DNA of 50,297 bases from contig QYZZ01000029.1 of the NCBI GenBank assembly GCA_003838145.1, positions 1 through 50,297 on the forward strand, read 5' to 3'. Below are positions 23,957-33,610 of this stretch, one piece after another. How positions within the stretch are numbered: the first letter of the stretch is position 1; every line of letters begins with the position of its first letter. The position numbers and the translations under genes were made by a program. The DNA comes from Tindallia sp. MSAO_Bac2. GTDB taxonomy: Bacteria; Bacillota; Clostridia; Peptostreptococcales; Tindalliaceae. The notes beneath the pieces are model-generated. The model searched no databases, had not been told where the DNA came from, and saw only the letters and a program-made list of their open reading frames with translations.

Positions 23957-24901
23957 ATGAAAGCCCTGCTTCAAAAGCTACCGTTGCCGATTTCTGGCCT
24001 CATGTTGGGCCTGGCAGCTCTGGGGAATTTACTGGGTACATATCATCCGGGTATCCGTTATTTATTAGGGACCATATCGGCCATCATTTTTCTGGGCCTG
24101 GTTTTAAAACTCCTGGTATTTCCGGGTTGTCTGAAGGAAGGCTTTTCCAATCCGGTTGTAGCCTGTATTATGGCCACCTTTCCCATGGGGATGATGCTTC
24201 TGAGCACCTACATCAATCCTTTCCTGCCGGCACTTGCCTTTGGAGCCTGGGCACTGGGAGTCTTCCTGAATGCACTGTTAGTCATTTTATTTACAAAGAC
24301 ATACCTGATACCCTTTAACATCAAAAAAGTCTTTTCCAGCTATTTTGTTCTGTATGTTGGGATTGTGGTGGGAAGTGTAACAGCTCCTTTATATGGGATG
24401 CAAAATGTGGGACAGCTGCTGTTCTGGTTTGGACTGGCCGTTTACATTCCGCTGATCCCGCTGGTAACGTACCGGGTGTTGAAAGTAGGAGGTATCCCGG
24501 AGCCTGCCCAGCCAGTCATCATTATTTATGCTGCGCCGGCCAGCCTGCTGCTGGCAGGATACCTCAGCAGCTTTCCGGAAAAAAGCCTTGCGATGGTAGT
24601 CGCCCTTGGCGGATGGGCATTCCTGATGACGTTATATGGACTGGTACAAATGCCAAGGCTCCTGAAGTTTCCATTTTACCCCAGCTATTCCGCCTTCACC
24701 TTTCCCTTTGTTATCAGCGCCATTGCCTTTAACGGAATGACCGGCTTTCTGAATGCTCAGGGATTTAATACAGCACTGCTGGAGCCGATACGAATCTTTC
24801 AAATCCTTTGGGCAACGGCGATGGTGCTGTACGTGTTGCTGCGCTATACCCTCTTTTTAAGTGTCTCCCCGAAAAAACAGGTGACAGCTAAAAAAGCGTA
24901 A
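23957..24901 (+). CDS. TDT-family (TehA/SLAC1-like) membrane transporter
   Basis: 314 residues with about ten hydrophobic helices and short loops, matching the tellurite-resistance/dicarboxylate transporter family that includes TehA, Mae1 and sulfite exporters. PLPISGLMLGLAALGNLL at the start and AFGAWALGVFLNALLVI are typical. Members export or import small anions (malate, sulfite, nitrate, chloride). It begins 3 bases after the C_GCAxxG_C_C gene. The substrate cannot be read. Confidence 0.87.
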   Translation: MKALLQKLPLPISGLMLGLAALGNLLGTYHPGIRYLLGTISAIIFLGLVLKLLVFPGCLKEGFSNPVVACIMATFPMGMMLLSTYINPFLPALAFGAWALGVFLNALLVILFTKTYLIPFNIKKVFSSYFVLYVGIVVGSVTAPLYGMQNVGQLLFWFGLAVYIPLIPLVTYRVLKVGGIPEPAQPVIIIYAAPASLLLAGYLSSFPEKSLAMVVALGGWAFLMTLYGLVQMPRLLKFPFYPSYSAFTFPFVISAIAFNGMTGFLNAQGFNTALLEPIRIFQILWATAMVLYVLLRYTLFLSVSPKKQVTAKKA

Positions 24902-25033
24902 CAACTGAAACAGGAGTAATCAAACCATAAGTAAACTACTCATGAGTTGATTAAACGGAAAGACTGGTATAAGAATGCCCGGGGATTCAATAAAGTGTTG
25001 CTGGTACCCATAGGAATATACAAAGCAAAAGAC

Positions 25034-25065
25034 AATAAAAATAAGCACAGCGTCATTCGCTGTGC
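25034..25065 (-). terminator. Intrinsic terminator overlapping the LysR gene's 3' end
   Basis: GCACAGCG (25045-25052) pairs with CGCTGTGC (25058-25065); on the minus strand the stem is followed by TTATTTTTATT. The left arm encodes the last residues and the stop codon (25053-25055) lies in the loop, so the terminator is built into the end of the coding sequence. Confidence 0.85.
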
Positions 25066-25949
25066 TCCATCAAGTATTCTTTGAATCGCAGCTCCAGCGG
25101 CGACAAAGTACGGTACTTATGATGCACCAGATAAAAGTTTCTGGTCAGCACCATATCCGGAATCGATAAAGCCTTTAGAGAGCCATTTAGCAGTTCCTGC
25201 TGAATGGCTCTTTTTGACAGAATGGAAACCCCCATACCATCCACTATGCACTGCTTGATAACTTCTGTATTTTCAATGTAGGCGGCTATCTTCAGATCCC
25301 TGAAACTGAGATGGTTCTTTTTAAGTGAAGCCTCAAAGAGCTTACGGGTTCCGGAACCCTGTTCACGAAAAATAAAAGGCATTTTCACCAGATCAGACCA
25401 GGGAACTTCCCTTTCATATTGCTGATAGGTTTCGTTGTTAGGAACCACCAGCGCCAGTTCATCCTCTGTAATGGAATGAAATAATAAGTGGCCGTGAGAA
25501 GCCTTGCTGCCAACCACTCCCAGATTATATTCTTCCGTTAAAATGCCATCGATGATTTTATCTGACGCCAAATGCCGAAGGGTCAGAATGACGTCCGGGA
25601 AAAGCTCCTTAAAACCCGTAAGGAAAGAAGGTAATATGTATTGTTCCGGGATGGTGCTGGCAGCAATTTCAATATGGCCCACAAAGTGACCCCGGTATTC
25701 ATCCAGTTTAAAGCCTGCGCTTTCTTTTACCTGTAAGATTTGCAGGGCAAATTCATAAAGAATCTTACCGGCTGGTGTCAGGGAAATCTGCTTATTGCTT
25801 CGATTGATCAGCGTCGTTCCCAGACTTTTTTCCAGATTGATGATATGGTTGCTGAGGGTTGGCTGTGTCAAAAACAAAGACTCCGCTGCTTTTGAATAAC
25901 TTTTATATTTGGCAATGGCGACAAACGTCTCCAACTGTCTGAATTCCAT
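25053..25949 (-). CDS. LysR-family transcriptional regulator (CysB/CbbR-like)
   Basis: 298 residues, standard LTTR size. The N-terminal helix-turn-helix is MEFRQLETFVAIAKYKSYSK...LTQPTLSNHI, followed by the linker helix and an effector domain (about 90-298) with HIEIAASTIPEQYILP and the conserved FREQGSGTRKLFEASL. GGAGGTGCCC precedes the start. It lies 55 bases downstream of the ABC importer genes on the same strand and may be co-transcribed, so it could regulate them. The convergent TDT operon is another possible target. Confidence 0.92.
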   Translation of the reverse strand: MEFRQLETFVAIAKYKSYSKAAESLFLTQPTLSNHIINLEKSLGTTLINRSNKQISLTPAGKILYEFALQILQVKESAGFKLDEYRGHFVGHIEIAASTIPEQYILPSFLTGFKELFPDVILTLRHLASDKIIDGILTEEYNLGVVGSKASHGHLLFHSITEDELALVVPNNETYQQYEREVPWSDLVKMPFIFREQGSGTRKLFEASLKKNHLSFRDLKIAAYIENTEVIKQCIVDGMGVSILSKRAIQQELLNGSLKALSIPDMVLTRNFYLVHHKYRTLSPLELRFKEYLMEHSE

Positions 25950-26004
25950 AGGGCACCTCCGAAGGATTTAAAGAGAATAAGGTAACAATCTCATTATAGC
26001 ATAA

Positions 26005-27090
26005 TCATTGAAAAAAGGATGTTTCAGTAGAAGGTTTAAACAGAATGACTTCTGAAATATCAAAGGAAACGGTCATCCCTGGTTTCATCAAATGCACGCT
26101 GGTAAGAACATCCAGCTTTAATGGGTGAGGCAGTCCGCAGTCCAGTAAAAAGCGTGTGGAAGCTCCCAGAAAAGACTTTTGAAGAATGGTTCCGGAAAAA
26201 GCTCCTTCCGGGCTGGGTACAATCGATTCTGGCCGAAAGAATAGGCTGACTTCCTCTTCGATGGGAAAATCCGAATCCTCAGGCGTTTTTATCCAGGATC
26301 TGGGCTGTTGCAGTGTCTTTTCAAGGCAGAAAAGATCCACATGATCGTCGCTGACATTTCGAATGCTGGCAGGAACAAAATTTCCAAAGCCGATAAAATC
26401 GGCCACAAAAGCTGTTTTTGGACGGTAATAGATTTCCTCCGGAGGACCAATTTGCTCTATCACACCCTGATTCATAACGGCTACCCGATCCGCAATAGCC
26501 AATGCTTCCTCCTGATCATGCGTCACATAAACAGCAGTGATACCAGTTTTTTGCTGTATCTGCCGAATTTCCTCCCGCATTTCCACTCGCAGTTTTGCAT
26601 CCAGGCTGCTTAAAGGTTCATCAAACAGCAAAATATCCGGATCCACCACCATGGCCCGGGCCAAAGCAACTCTTTGCTTCTGGCCACCGCTAAGGGCATT
26701 GATATTTCGTTCTCCCATATCTTTTATCTGCATCAGCTTCATATAGTGATTGATTTTTTCATGCACTGTTTTTTTGTCTGCTCCTCTTACTTTTAAGCCG
26801 TAGGCAATATTTTGGTAAACATTCATATGAGGGAAAAGCGCATAGTCCTGAAAAACCGTCACAGTCGGCCGATCTTCCGGAGGAAGGTTGGACAAATCCT
26901 GTTGCCTGAACACGATCTTTCCTTCATCCGAAGGGATAATCCCGGCAAGCATTCGAAGAATGGTGGTTTTTCCGCAGCCACTGGGACCTACCAGCACCAA
27001 CAGTTCGCCCTCTTCAATGATTAAATCCATTTTTTTGACGGCTTCGACGGTTTCATACTTTTTTGATATTCCCTGTAAGGAGAGTGTCAT
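26005..27090 (-). CDS. ABC importer ATPase, FbpC/PotA/PhnT-like
   Basis: 361 residues. Walker A LVGPSGCGKTTILRML, Q-loop VFQDYALFPHMNVYQ, signature LSGGQKQRVALARAM, Walker B ILLFDEPLSSLDAKLR and switch His YVTHDQEEA are intact. Residues about 240-355 form a TOBE-like C-terminal domain. The start overlaps the permease stop codon (ATGA). It powers the adjacent two-domain permease. The substrate type (ferric ion, aminoethylphosphonate, polyamine or sugar phosphate) is not determined by the ATPase. Confidence 0.93.
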   Translation of the reverse strand: MTLSLQGISKKYETVEAVKKMDLIIEEGELLVLVGPSGCGKTTILRMLAGIIPSDEGKIVFRQQDLSNLPPEDRPTVTVFQDYALFPHMNVYQNIAYGLKVRGADKKTVHEKINHYMKLMQIKDMGERNINALSGGQKQRVALARAMVVDPDILLFDEPLSSLDAKLRVEMREEIRQIQQKTGITAVYVTHDQEEALAIADRVAVMNQGVIEQIGPPEEIYYRPKTAFVADFIGFGNFVPASIRNVSDDHVDLFCLEKTLQQPRSWIKTPEDSDFPIEEEVSLFFRPESIVPSPEGAFSGTILQKSFLGASTRFLLDCGLPHPLKLDVLTSVHLMKPGMTVSFDISEVILFKPSTETSFFQ

Positions 27091-28790
27091 GATCGTTCAT
27101 CCTTTCCTAAAGCTTGAAAACGCGCAAGAGCTTTCTTTAGATAACCCGGCAAAGACCAAAGAAGGGTTAAGGCTATAAGGCCCAAAGCCGTAAAAACCGT
27201 TAATATGAAGGCATATGCAGCTCCTTCTCCAAGGCGTCCGGAATTAACGGCCCGGAAGATCTCAAAAGTAATAGTGACATACCTGGGAGTAATAAGGAAA
27301 ATAATGGCTCCAATGGTAATCATGACATGTATAAATCCATGCAGCATGCCGGCCCGGTAAGCCGGCGCCAAAATGGGAATGATGACACGTGAAAAGGTTG
27401 TCCAGGCGGAAGCGCCCAGATCCCGGGAAGCTTCTTCCAGGTTGGAAGCAACTTGTTTTAAGACAGCTTTCGCGCTGTTGTAGCTGATGGGAAGCTCCCG
27501 TACGATGCAGATCAGGATGATAATAGCAGCCGTTCCGGTAAACTGCAGTGGAGGCCGGTGAAAAGCCATGACATAACTGATGCCCATGACTGTTCCTGGA
27601 ACGGCAAAGGGTACCAGGGCCAAAAAATTAAGCAGGCTTTTCCAGATTTTCCAGGCATGTTGATGAAAATAAGCGGCGGTGACTCCCAATAAGGGGCCCA
27701 AAAGAGCTACTCTTATGGCAAAGTAAAGGCTGTTGTTAAGGCTGCTGAACAACTGGCTGCCAGCCCTTTCAAAGTGACGAAGGCTAAGGGTGTAATCATA
27801 ACCCCAAACGGATGTGAAGGCACCGGCTATCACTGCGGCAAACTGAATAACGACAATGAGAAAAAACAAACTGGCAACACCAATGACCAAAGGTGAGAAG
27901 GGTATTTTTCGATGACCGGCGGATTTTTGATCTTTAATTCTCTCAGCCACATTAGTGGAGTAGTAAAGCTTTTGGCGCAAAACAAATCGTTCCAGCCCAA
28001 AAGCCCAAACACTCAGAAAGAGTAAAAGCACACTGATAGTAGCGGCATAGCCCAAATTATAGTTGGACAGGATTTGAATATAGGCTTCGCTGGCCAGCAC
28101 CCGATAGCCGCCGCCAACCAGAATGGGAGTTCCAAAGTCCGCCAGCACATTGGCAAAAACCAGAGAACCGGCTGCTGCCAGGCCTGGCGCCAGCAAGGGT
28201 AAAGTGATGGTGAAAAACACCCGCACCGGGGGTGCGCCCAAATCCATGGCGGAAAGCTCCAGGTTCCGGTCCAGCCCCATCAGAACATTGGATACTACCA
28301 GATAAGCAATGCTGGCGTTTCCGATCATCTGAAGCACAACAATCATTTGAGGACCTACCAGCGAGACGCTTAATCCCAGTAGCTGGTTTGTTATAAGACC
28401 GCGCCTTCCAAAAAGCATAATAAAGACAATGGCACTGACAAATGGTGGTGAAATCATATTAAGAATAGCGGTGTAATGAAAAAGCCGCCGCAAAGGAAAT
28501 CGGCTTCGATACACGGCAAGGGAAAGAATGGTGCCCAGCATGACTGCCAGAATCGTTGAAGAAAAAGTAATCATCAGGGTATTTCGAAGCAGATGAAGAT
28601 GACGCCCCCCCAATAATTGAATAAAATAGGAAAAATCAAAGGCTCCCTGCCTGTAAACACTGGTAATTAGGACACTGGCCAGGGGGTAGAGAACAAAAAT
28701 TACCAAAAATGCAGGAATCGCTACAGCGACTCCTGCAAATAGAATTCGATGAAACTGAGTTTTAGTTTCCGAAACGCTCTGTCCATTCAT
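27087..28790 (-). CDS. ABC importer permease with two fused membrane domains
   Basis: About 567 residues with around twelve membrane helices in two homologous halves, each with a permease coupling loop (MDLGAPPVRVFFTITLPLL and RDLGASAWTTFSRVIIPIL). This fused form is typical of FbpB/AfuB and of PhnU/PhnV-like iron or phosphonate importers. The ATG at 28790 is my choice; a TTG at 28796 spaced 6 bases from GAGAGGG is also possible. Either start lies inside the 3' end of the binding-protein gene, and the stop overlaps the ATPase start. Confidence 0.9.
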   Translation of the reverse strand: MNGQSVSETKTQFHRILFAGVAVAIPAFLVIFVLYPLASVLITSVYRQGAFDFSYFIQLLGGRHLHLLRNTLMITFSSTILAVMLGTILSLAVYRSRFPLRRLFHYTAILNMISPPFVSAIVFIMLFGRRGLITNQLLGLSVSLVGPQMIVVLQMIGNASIAYLVVSNVLMGLDRNLELSAMDLGAPPVRVFFTITLPLLAPGLAAAGSLVFANVLADFGTPILVGGGYRVLASEAYIQILSNYNLGYAATISVLLLFLSVWAFGLERFVLRQKLYYSTNVAERIKDQKSAGHRKIPFSPLVIGVASLFFLIVVIQFAAVIAGAFTSVWGYDYTLSLRHFERAGSQLFSSLNNSLYFAIRVALLGPLLGVTAAYFHQHAWKIWKSLLNFLALVPFAVPGTVMGISYVMAFHRPPLQFTGTAAIIILICIVRELPISYNSAKAVLKQVASNLEEASRDLGASAWTTFSRVIIPILAPAYRAGMLHGFIHVMITIGAIIFLITPRYVTITFEIFRAVNSGRLGEGAAYAFILTVFTALGLIALTLLWSLPGYLKKALARFQALGKDERS

Positions 28791-29838
28791 CAACAATTCG
28801 ATCCCTCTCTTCAGCAGCCCAGGCAAAATCATAATCCACCAGGTTCAATTCTTCCAGTGAAGGAATATCATCCGGAAGTGGAACATTGGGGCGGGTGCTG
28901 GGGCGTGGGCTGACTTCCGCAAGGAAAGCCTGGCCTTCCTCCGTCAATGTCCAGTCTACAAATTTTTGGGCAGCTTCCAGGTTATCCGTGCCCTCGATGA
29001 TGGCTACAGGTGAATGCCACCAGGGAGTGCCATCTTCCGGATAAACCACCTCCACCGGGTATCCTTCCCGCTGAGAGTTAACGCCATCCGGGCTGATTCC
29101 TACCAGCACTTCTCCCAATGATGCCTGCTGTGGCGGCTCGCTGCCACGCTCAGCATAGTAGGGAATATTGGCATCCAAAGCGTCCAGATAAGCCCATCCA
29201 TCCTCTTCGCCAAGTATTTGGAGCATGGAGGCAATGGCTGTGTATGCTGTGCCGGAAATACCCGGGTTTGGCATGGAAATTTCTCCTTCATACATAGGAT
29301 CCGTCAGTTCTTCCCATGTCATAGGAATGGGAACATCCAAATCTTCCGCTAAAGGCTGATTGACAACGTAGGTTACCAAAACGATGGAAACACCGGTCCA
29401 GTAGCCCTCCGGATCTTTAAAGCGGTCTTCGATGGCTTCAGCCTCCGGAGACTGATATGGATGCAACAGCCCTTCTTCAGCAGCAACCATAAAGCTGTCG
29501 ATTCCACCGCCAAACCACACATCACCCAAGGCTCTGCCTTCCTCCGCTCTCATGCGGGACAGCACTTCGCCGGAAGACATACTGAGCATTTCCACAGGAA
29601 TGCCGGTTTCCTCTTCGAATTTCTGAGCAATCTCATCCAAACCTCCATAGGCGGCATAAATCTGCAGAGGTTCTCCATCATAGCCCTCGGAGACTTCTTC
29701 GGAATCTTCCGGTTCGCTTACTTCTGCCGTATCCTCTTCCGGAGCTGGTTCAGGTTCATCTGAAGGCTGACATCCGGCTAAGGTCAAGACCATCAGCACA
29801 GCCATCAGCAACACTAAAAATCGCTTATTCAATATCAT
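28762..29838 (-). CDS. ABC importer solute-binding lipoprotein, AfuA/FbpA/PhnS-like
   Basis: 358 residues. Signal peptide with lipobox LTLAGC (Cys23), then an acidic linker rich in Glu, Asp and Pro (about 25-50), then a PBP type II domain. Motifs DVWFGGGIDSF, PMYEGEISMPNPGISGTAY and VGISPDGVNSQREGYPVEVVYPEDG match the iron/2-aminoethylphosphonate/hexose-phosphate cluster of binding proteins. GGGAGGA precedes the start. The paired ferric-binding Tyr motif of true FbpA is not clear, so iron is not assured. Confidence 0.87.
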   Translation of the reverse strand: MILNKRFLVLLMAVLMVLTLAGCQPSDEPEPAPEEDTAEVSEPEDSEEVSEGYDGEPLQIYAAYGGLDEIAQKFEEETGIPVEMLSMSSGEVLSRMRAEEGRALGDVWFGGGIDSFMVAAEEGLLHPYQSPEAEAIEDRFKDPEGYWTGVSIVLVTYVVNQPLAEDLDVPIPMTWEELTDPMYEGEISMPNPGISGTAYTAIASMLQILGEEDGWAYLDALDANIPYYAERGSEPPQQASLGEVLVGISPDGVNSQREGYPVEVVYPEDGTPWWHSPVAIIEGTDNLEAAQKFVDWTLTEEGQAFLAEVSPRPSTRPNVPLPDDIPSLEELNLVDYDFAWAAEERDRIVDEWTERFGN

Positions 29839-30100
29839 AATAAAATCCTCCCTCTACTTTGAAATAGTTTAGGTAATGGTTTGTTTTATGCGATTTCATT
29901 CTAGCAAACTTCTTCAAAAAACAACAATAGAAAATTTCGATCAAAAGCCCAAAATGCATTGATGAATTCTATGGGACAATCGCGGGAATCTGTTAGTGCG
30001 ATGATAAAGCATTGAAAACACAAATACACAGATTAAAAAAACTCATAGGTCAACTTTGTTTAGAACGTTTACCCAATATGGCGCAGGGTAATTATGAGAA

Positions 30101-30116
30101 AGATTATCAATAATCT
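30101..30116. promoter_or_regulatory. Palindrome upstream of peroxiredoxin (Fur/PerR-like candidate)
   Basis: AGATTAT-CA-ATAATCT is a perfect 7-2-7 inverted repeat 21 bases before the peroxiredoxin start. The AT-rich arms recall Fur/PerR-type boxes, which suits a peroxide-scavenging gene, but the spacing differs by one base from the usual 7-1-7 PerR box. The 299-base gap 29839-30137 otherwise holds only divergent upstream sequences. Confidence 0.45.
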
Positions 30117-30137
30117 AAATTAAAAGGAGGATGCATA

Positions 30138-30800
30138 ATGGAAAAGGTCAACAAAATGCCACTACTGGGGGATTCTTTCCCGGAAATGACGGTTAAGACC
30201 ACTCATGGGCAGAAAAACTTACCCCAGGATTACAGCGGGAAATGGTTCATTCTTTTTAGTCACCCGGGAGATTTTACGCCTGTTTGCACCACGGAGTTTG
30301 TTGGATTTGCCAAAAAGGCAGAAGAATTTAAAAAGCTGAATACCGAATTGATAGGACTGTCCGTTGATCAGGTTTTTTCTCATATTAAATGGGTTGAGTG
30401 GATCAACGAAAATATGGATGTTAAAATACCTTTCCCGGTAATTGCTGATGAATTGGGAAGCGTATCAACAGAACTGGGAATGCTTCATGAAAGCAAGGGA
30501 ACCAATACCGTCAGAGCGGTTTTTATCGTTGATGACAAAGGAAAACTCCGATTAATGATGTATTATCCCCAGGAGATCGGTCGAAGCGTTGATGAGGTGC
30601 TTCGGGTTGTTAAAGCACTTCAGACTTCGGACAGCAATGGAGTTGCCATGCCGGAAAACTGGCCTGCCAATGAGGACTATCAGGATCAGGTGATTATTCC
30701 ACCGGCTGCTACGGAAGACGAAGTGGAAAAACGAAAGCAACAGGCAGAAGCTGGAGAATGCACTTGCCTTGACTGGTGGTTCTGCTACAAAAACCTCTAA
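30138..30800 (+). CDS. Peroxiredoxin (archaeal-type / Prx6-like, AhpC-TSA family)
   Basis: 220 residues, longer than 2-Cys AhpC. The peroxidatic Cys50 is in [14 protein letters not shown]. The long C-terminal arm ends with three cysteines (208, 210, 216) in [15 protein letters not shown], as in archaeal ThiPx-type peroxiredoxins where one of them resolves the sulfenic acid. It reduces hydrogen and organic peroxides. AGGAGG precedes the ATG. It is a single gene with its own terminator. Confidence 0.93.
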   Translation: MEKVNKMPLLGDSFPEMTVKTTHGQKNLPQDYSGKWFILFSHPGDFTPVCTTEFVGFAKKAEEFKKLNTELIGLSVDQVFSHIKWVEWINENMDVKIPFPVIADELGSVSTELGMLHESKGTNTVRAVFIVDDKGKLRLMMYYPQEIGRSVDEVLRVVKALQTSDSNGVAMPENWPANEDYQDQVIIPPAATEDEVEKRKQQAEAGECTCLDWWFCYKNL

Positions 30801-30841
30801 ACAAAAGCTGTTATTCAAGCTAACACTATAACAGTAAAAAC

Positions 30842-30895
30842 AAAACCGAAACCATAGCTTTTTATGCCATAAAGGCCGAGGTTTCGGTTTTTGTT
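30842..30895. terminator. Bidirectional terminator between peroxiredoxin and formate dehydrogenase
   Basis: AAAACCGAAACC (30842-30853) pairs with GGTTTCGGTTTT (30880-30891) with an inner imperfect stem. On the plus strand the stem ends in a T-run; on the minus strand it is followed by GTTTTTACTG. It can serve both convergent genes. Confidence 0.85.
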
Positions 30896-30897
30896 TA

Positions 30898-30942
30898 TTT
30901 GAACTTAATTATCCGTGACCAATCATCCATTCTCAATTTAAT
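30898..30942 (+). repeat. Interspersed AT-rich repeat, copy B (degenerate)
   Basis: TTTGAACTTAATTATCCGTGACC followed by imperfect CAATCATCC/TCTCAATT units; it lacks the terminal hairpin seen in other copies and runs to the 3' end of the formate dehydrogenase gene. Confidence 0.7.
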
Positions 30943-33610
30943 GGGCTTTTTCCACATTGACAGCGGACACTTTTAAACCAGGAATCTTGCAGAAGGGATC
31001 CAATACTTCGCCATTGGTGAGGACGTTGGCACCGTTGCCCCAATGGAAAGGCACGAAAATAACGCCTTCATCCACTCGCTCTGTCACCTTGGCTATTACC
31101 GTAATCCGACCTCTTGGAGAGGTGATATTAACCTCATCACCGTCTTTAATGCCCTTGGAAGCCGCCAAAGTCGGATGAATCTCCACGAAATTATGCGGTG
31201 CAATATGGTTAATGCCTTCGGACTTATCTGTCATGGTCCGGGTATGGAAATGATAGAGAATCCGGCCGGTGGTCATTACCTGCTCGTAATCTTCAAGGCC
31301 CAACTCCGGTGATGCTTTCCATTCCACGGCTTTGAACAAACCGGCTCCCCGGGCAATTTTGCCCTGATGCAAAATTGGTGTTCCGGGGTGATCCGTGGTT
31401 GGGCATGGCCAGGAAAGACCTTCCGCTTCAATACGAGGATAAGAGATGCCGGCGTAAGAAGGAGTAACCTGGCGGATTTCTTCAAAAACAGCTTCCGCTC
31501 CGCTGTAATCGGCTTCCAGTCCGAAACCCTTCAGCAACTGGGATAAACTCCACCAGTCCGGCTTTGCTTCTCCTGGCGGGTTTACTGCTTTACGGACCCG
31601 TTGCACCCGACGCTCGGTGTTGGTAAAGGTTCCTTCTTTTTCCGCAAAAGCAGCCGCTGGTAATACTACATCTGCCAGCTCAGCAGTTTCTGTCAGAAAG
31701 ATATCCTGCACCACCAGGAAGGCTTTTTTCAGCCCTACCTTCACGTGATGAGTATCCGGATCTGAAATCATGGGATTTTCGCCGGTGATATAAAGCATTT
31801 TCACCTTATCTTCTGCTGCTGCAGGAATGGCCTCCGTTACCGTTAAGCCCTTATTATCCGGAAGCTGAACACCCCAGGCTTCCTGGAATTTGTTACGGGT
31901 ATCTGCCGTATCAATTTTCTGATAACCGGTCATGACGATGGGAAGGGCTCCCATATCACAGGCACCCTGTACGTTATTCTGGCCTCTCAGTGGGTTTACG
32001 CCGGTGCCGGGCTTACCAATGTTTCCTGTTACCAGGGCAAGATTGGAAAGGCTCATAACGTTTTCTGTTCCGTTAACATGCTGAGTAATACCCATGGAAT
32101 AAATAATACTGGAAGCGCCGGAAGCAGCATACATCCGGGCGGCTTTTCTTATATCCTCCGCCGGAACCTGGCAGACTTGGGCGGCCCATTCCGGGGTACA
32201 GTCTTTCACGGATGCCTTCAGTGCTTCAACGTCTTCCGTTTGTTGCTGAATAAAGGTTCTGTCTTCCAGTCCTTCTTGGAGGATAGCATGAACCATGGCA
32301 TTGGAAAGTGCAACGCTGGATCCCGGTTGAATCTGTAAGAACAGATCTGCATCTTCTGCCAGTTCAATGGCCCGTGGATCGGCAACAATGATTTTGCTTC
32401 CTTGCTTTTGTGCCTGACGAACATAGGCTCCCATTACCGGATGGGCCTCCGTGGTATTGGAACCGGTGATAAAGATCACTTCTGCATTACGAACATCGGC
32501 CATGGGGTTGGTCATAGCACCGCTTCCCAACGTCGTCGCCAGACCGGCAACAGTGGAGGCATGGCATAGGCGGGCGCAGTGATCAATATTATTGGTACCG
32601 ATGGCACCACGCATCAGTTTGTTCATAAGATAGTTCTCTTCGTTTGTAATCCGGGCAGAGGAAAATCCGGCGATGGATTCAGCGCCGTAGGTTTCTTTTA
32701 TTTCCTTTGCTTTATTAATAATCACCGAAAAAGCTTCATCCCACTCTACGGGAACCAGCTCTCCGTCTTTTCGAACCAAAGGCTGGGTAAGCCGATCCGG
32801 ATGGTTTATAAAATCATGTGCGAAGCGGCCTTTTACACAAAGCAGGCCCTCGTTGGCAGCTCCTTTAGCCGGCTGAACCTCTACCACCCGATTGTCCTTC
32901 ACCAGCAAGTTCATCTGACAACCAACACCGCAATAAGCGCAGGTGGTTTTTACTTCTTTGGTTTCCCAGTAGCGGTATTTTATCGGTCTTTTTGGTTCCA
33001 GAGCTCCTACCGGGCAATAAGAAACACAGTTACCACAGGAAACGCAGGTAGATTCTTCCAGAGGAACTTCGAAGGGAGGAGCGATATGGGTGTGGAAACC
33101 ACGGTCAATAAAACTCAGGGTGTGAGAGCATTGCAGCTGATTACAGACATGAACACAAAGTCCGCAGTTGATGCACTTGTTTTGGTCACTGACATAAAAA
33201 GGATTGCTTTCGTCCAGTGGAAAGCTCTTTACCTGACCTTCATAGGAGGATTTTTCCACATCATACTGATAGCAAAGATCCTGCAGTTTACACTTTCCTG
33301 ATTTTTCGCAGGTCATGCAGTCCAGTGGATGATTGGCAAGGATTAAATCCAGAATTTCCCTGCGAGCTTCCACAACGGCATCACTTTCTGTTTCGATGTT
33401 CATTCCCTCTGTAACCGGCGTTGAACAGGCAGCAGCCAGCTTTGGACTGCCGTTTACCTGAACACTGCAAATGCGGCAAGCTCCCTCCGGTTTTATCCTG
33501 TCATCGTGGCAGAAGGTGGGAATCACCACTCCTGCTTTTCTTGCTGCTTGGAGCATGGTACTTCCTTCTTTGATCTGGACAACCTGTCCATTAATGGTAC
33601 ATGTAATCAT
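30938..33610 (-). CDS. fdhA: Formate dehydrogenase alpha subunit, Cys-type, with NuoG-like N-terminus
   Basis: 890 residues. The N-terminus carries a 2Fe-2S cluster (Cys34, 45, 48, 62), the NuoG-like HPLDCMTCEKSGKCKLQDLC cluster, and two ferredoxin clusters (KCINCGLCVHVC and CVSCGNCVSYCP). The catalytic part starts with CAYCGVGCQMNLL (4Fe-4S) and contains the active-site segment HCARLCHAS; Cys349 replaces the selenocysteine of FdhF-type enzymes, followed by His350. It oxidises formate to CO2 at a Mo- or W-bispterin, or the reverse. No NuoE/NuoF-like partner or FdhD lies next to it, so its electron acceptor is uncertain; ferredoxin or NAD subunits may be elsewhere. Confidence 0.93.
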   Translation of the reverse strand: MITCTINGQVVQIKEGSTMLQAARKAGVVIPTFCHDDRIKPEGACRICSVQVNGSPKLAAACSTPVTEGMNIETESDAVVEARREILDLILANHPLDCMTCEKSGKCKLQDLCYQYDVEKSSYEGQVKSFPLDESNPFYVSDQNKCINCGLCVHVCNQLQCSHTLSFIDRGFHTHIAPPFEVPLEESTCVSCGNCVSYCPVGALEPKRPIKYRYWETKEVKTTCAYCGVGCQMNLLVKDNRVVEVQPAKGAANEGLLCVKGRFAHDFINHPDRLTQPLVRKDGELVPVEWDEAFSVIINKAKEIKETYGAESIAGFSSARITNEENYLMNKLMRGAIGTNNIDHCARLCHASTVAGLATTLGSGAMTNPMADVRNAEVIFITGSNTTEAHPVMGAYVRQAQKQGSKIIVADPRAIELAEDADLFLQIQPGSSVALSNAMVHAILQEGLEDRTFIQQQTEDVEALKASVKDCTPEWAAQVCQVPAEDIRKAARMYAASGASSIIYSMGITQHVNGTENVMSLSNLALVTGNIGKPGTGVNPLRGQNNVQGACDMGALPIVMTGYQKIDTADTRNKFQEAWGVQLPDNKGLTVTEAIPAAAEDKVKMLYITGENPMISDPDTHHVKVGLKKAFLVVQDIFLTETAELADVVLPAAAFAEKEGTFTNTERRVQRVRKAVNPPGEAKPDWWSLSQLLKGFGLEADYSGAEAVFEEIRQVTPSYAGISYPRIEAEGLSWPCPTTDHPGTPILHQGKIARGAGLFKAVEWKASPELGLEDYEQVMTTGRILYHFHTRTMTDKSEGINHIAPHNFVEIHPTLAASKGIKDGDEVNITSPRGRITVIAKVTERVDEGVIFVPFHWGNGANVLTNGEVLDPFCKIPGLKVSAVNVEKAH

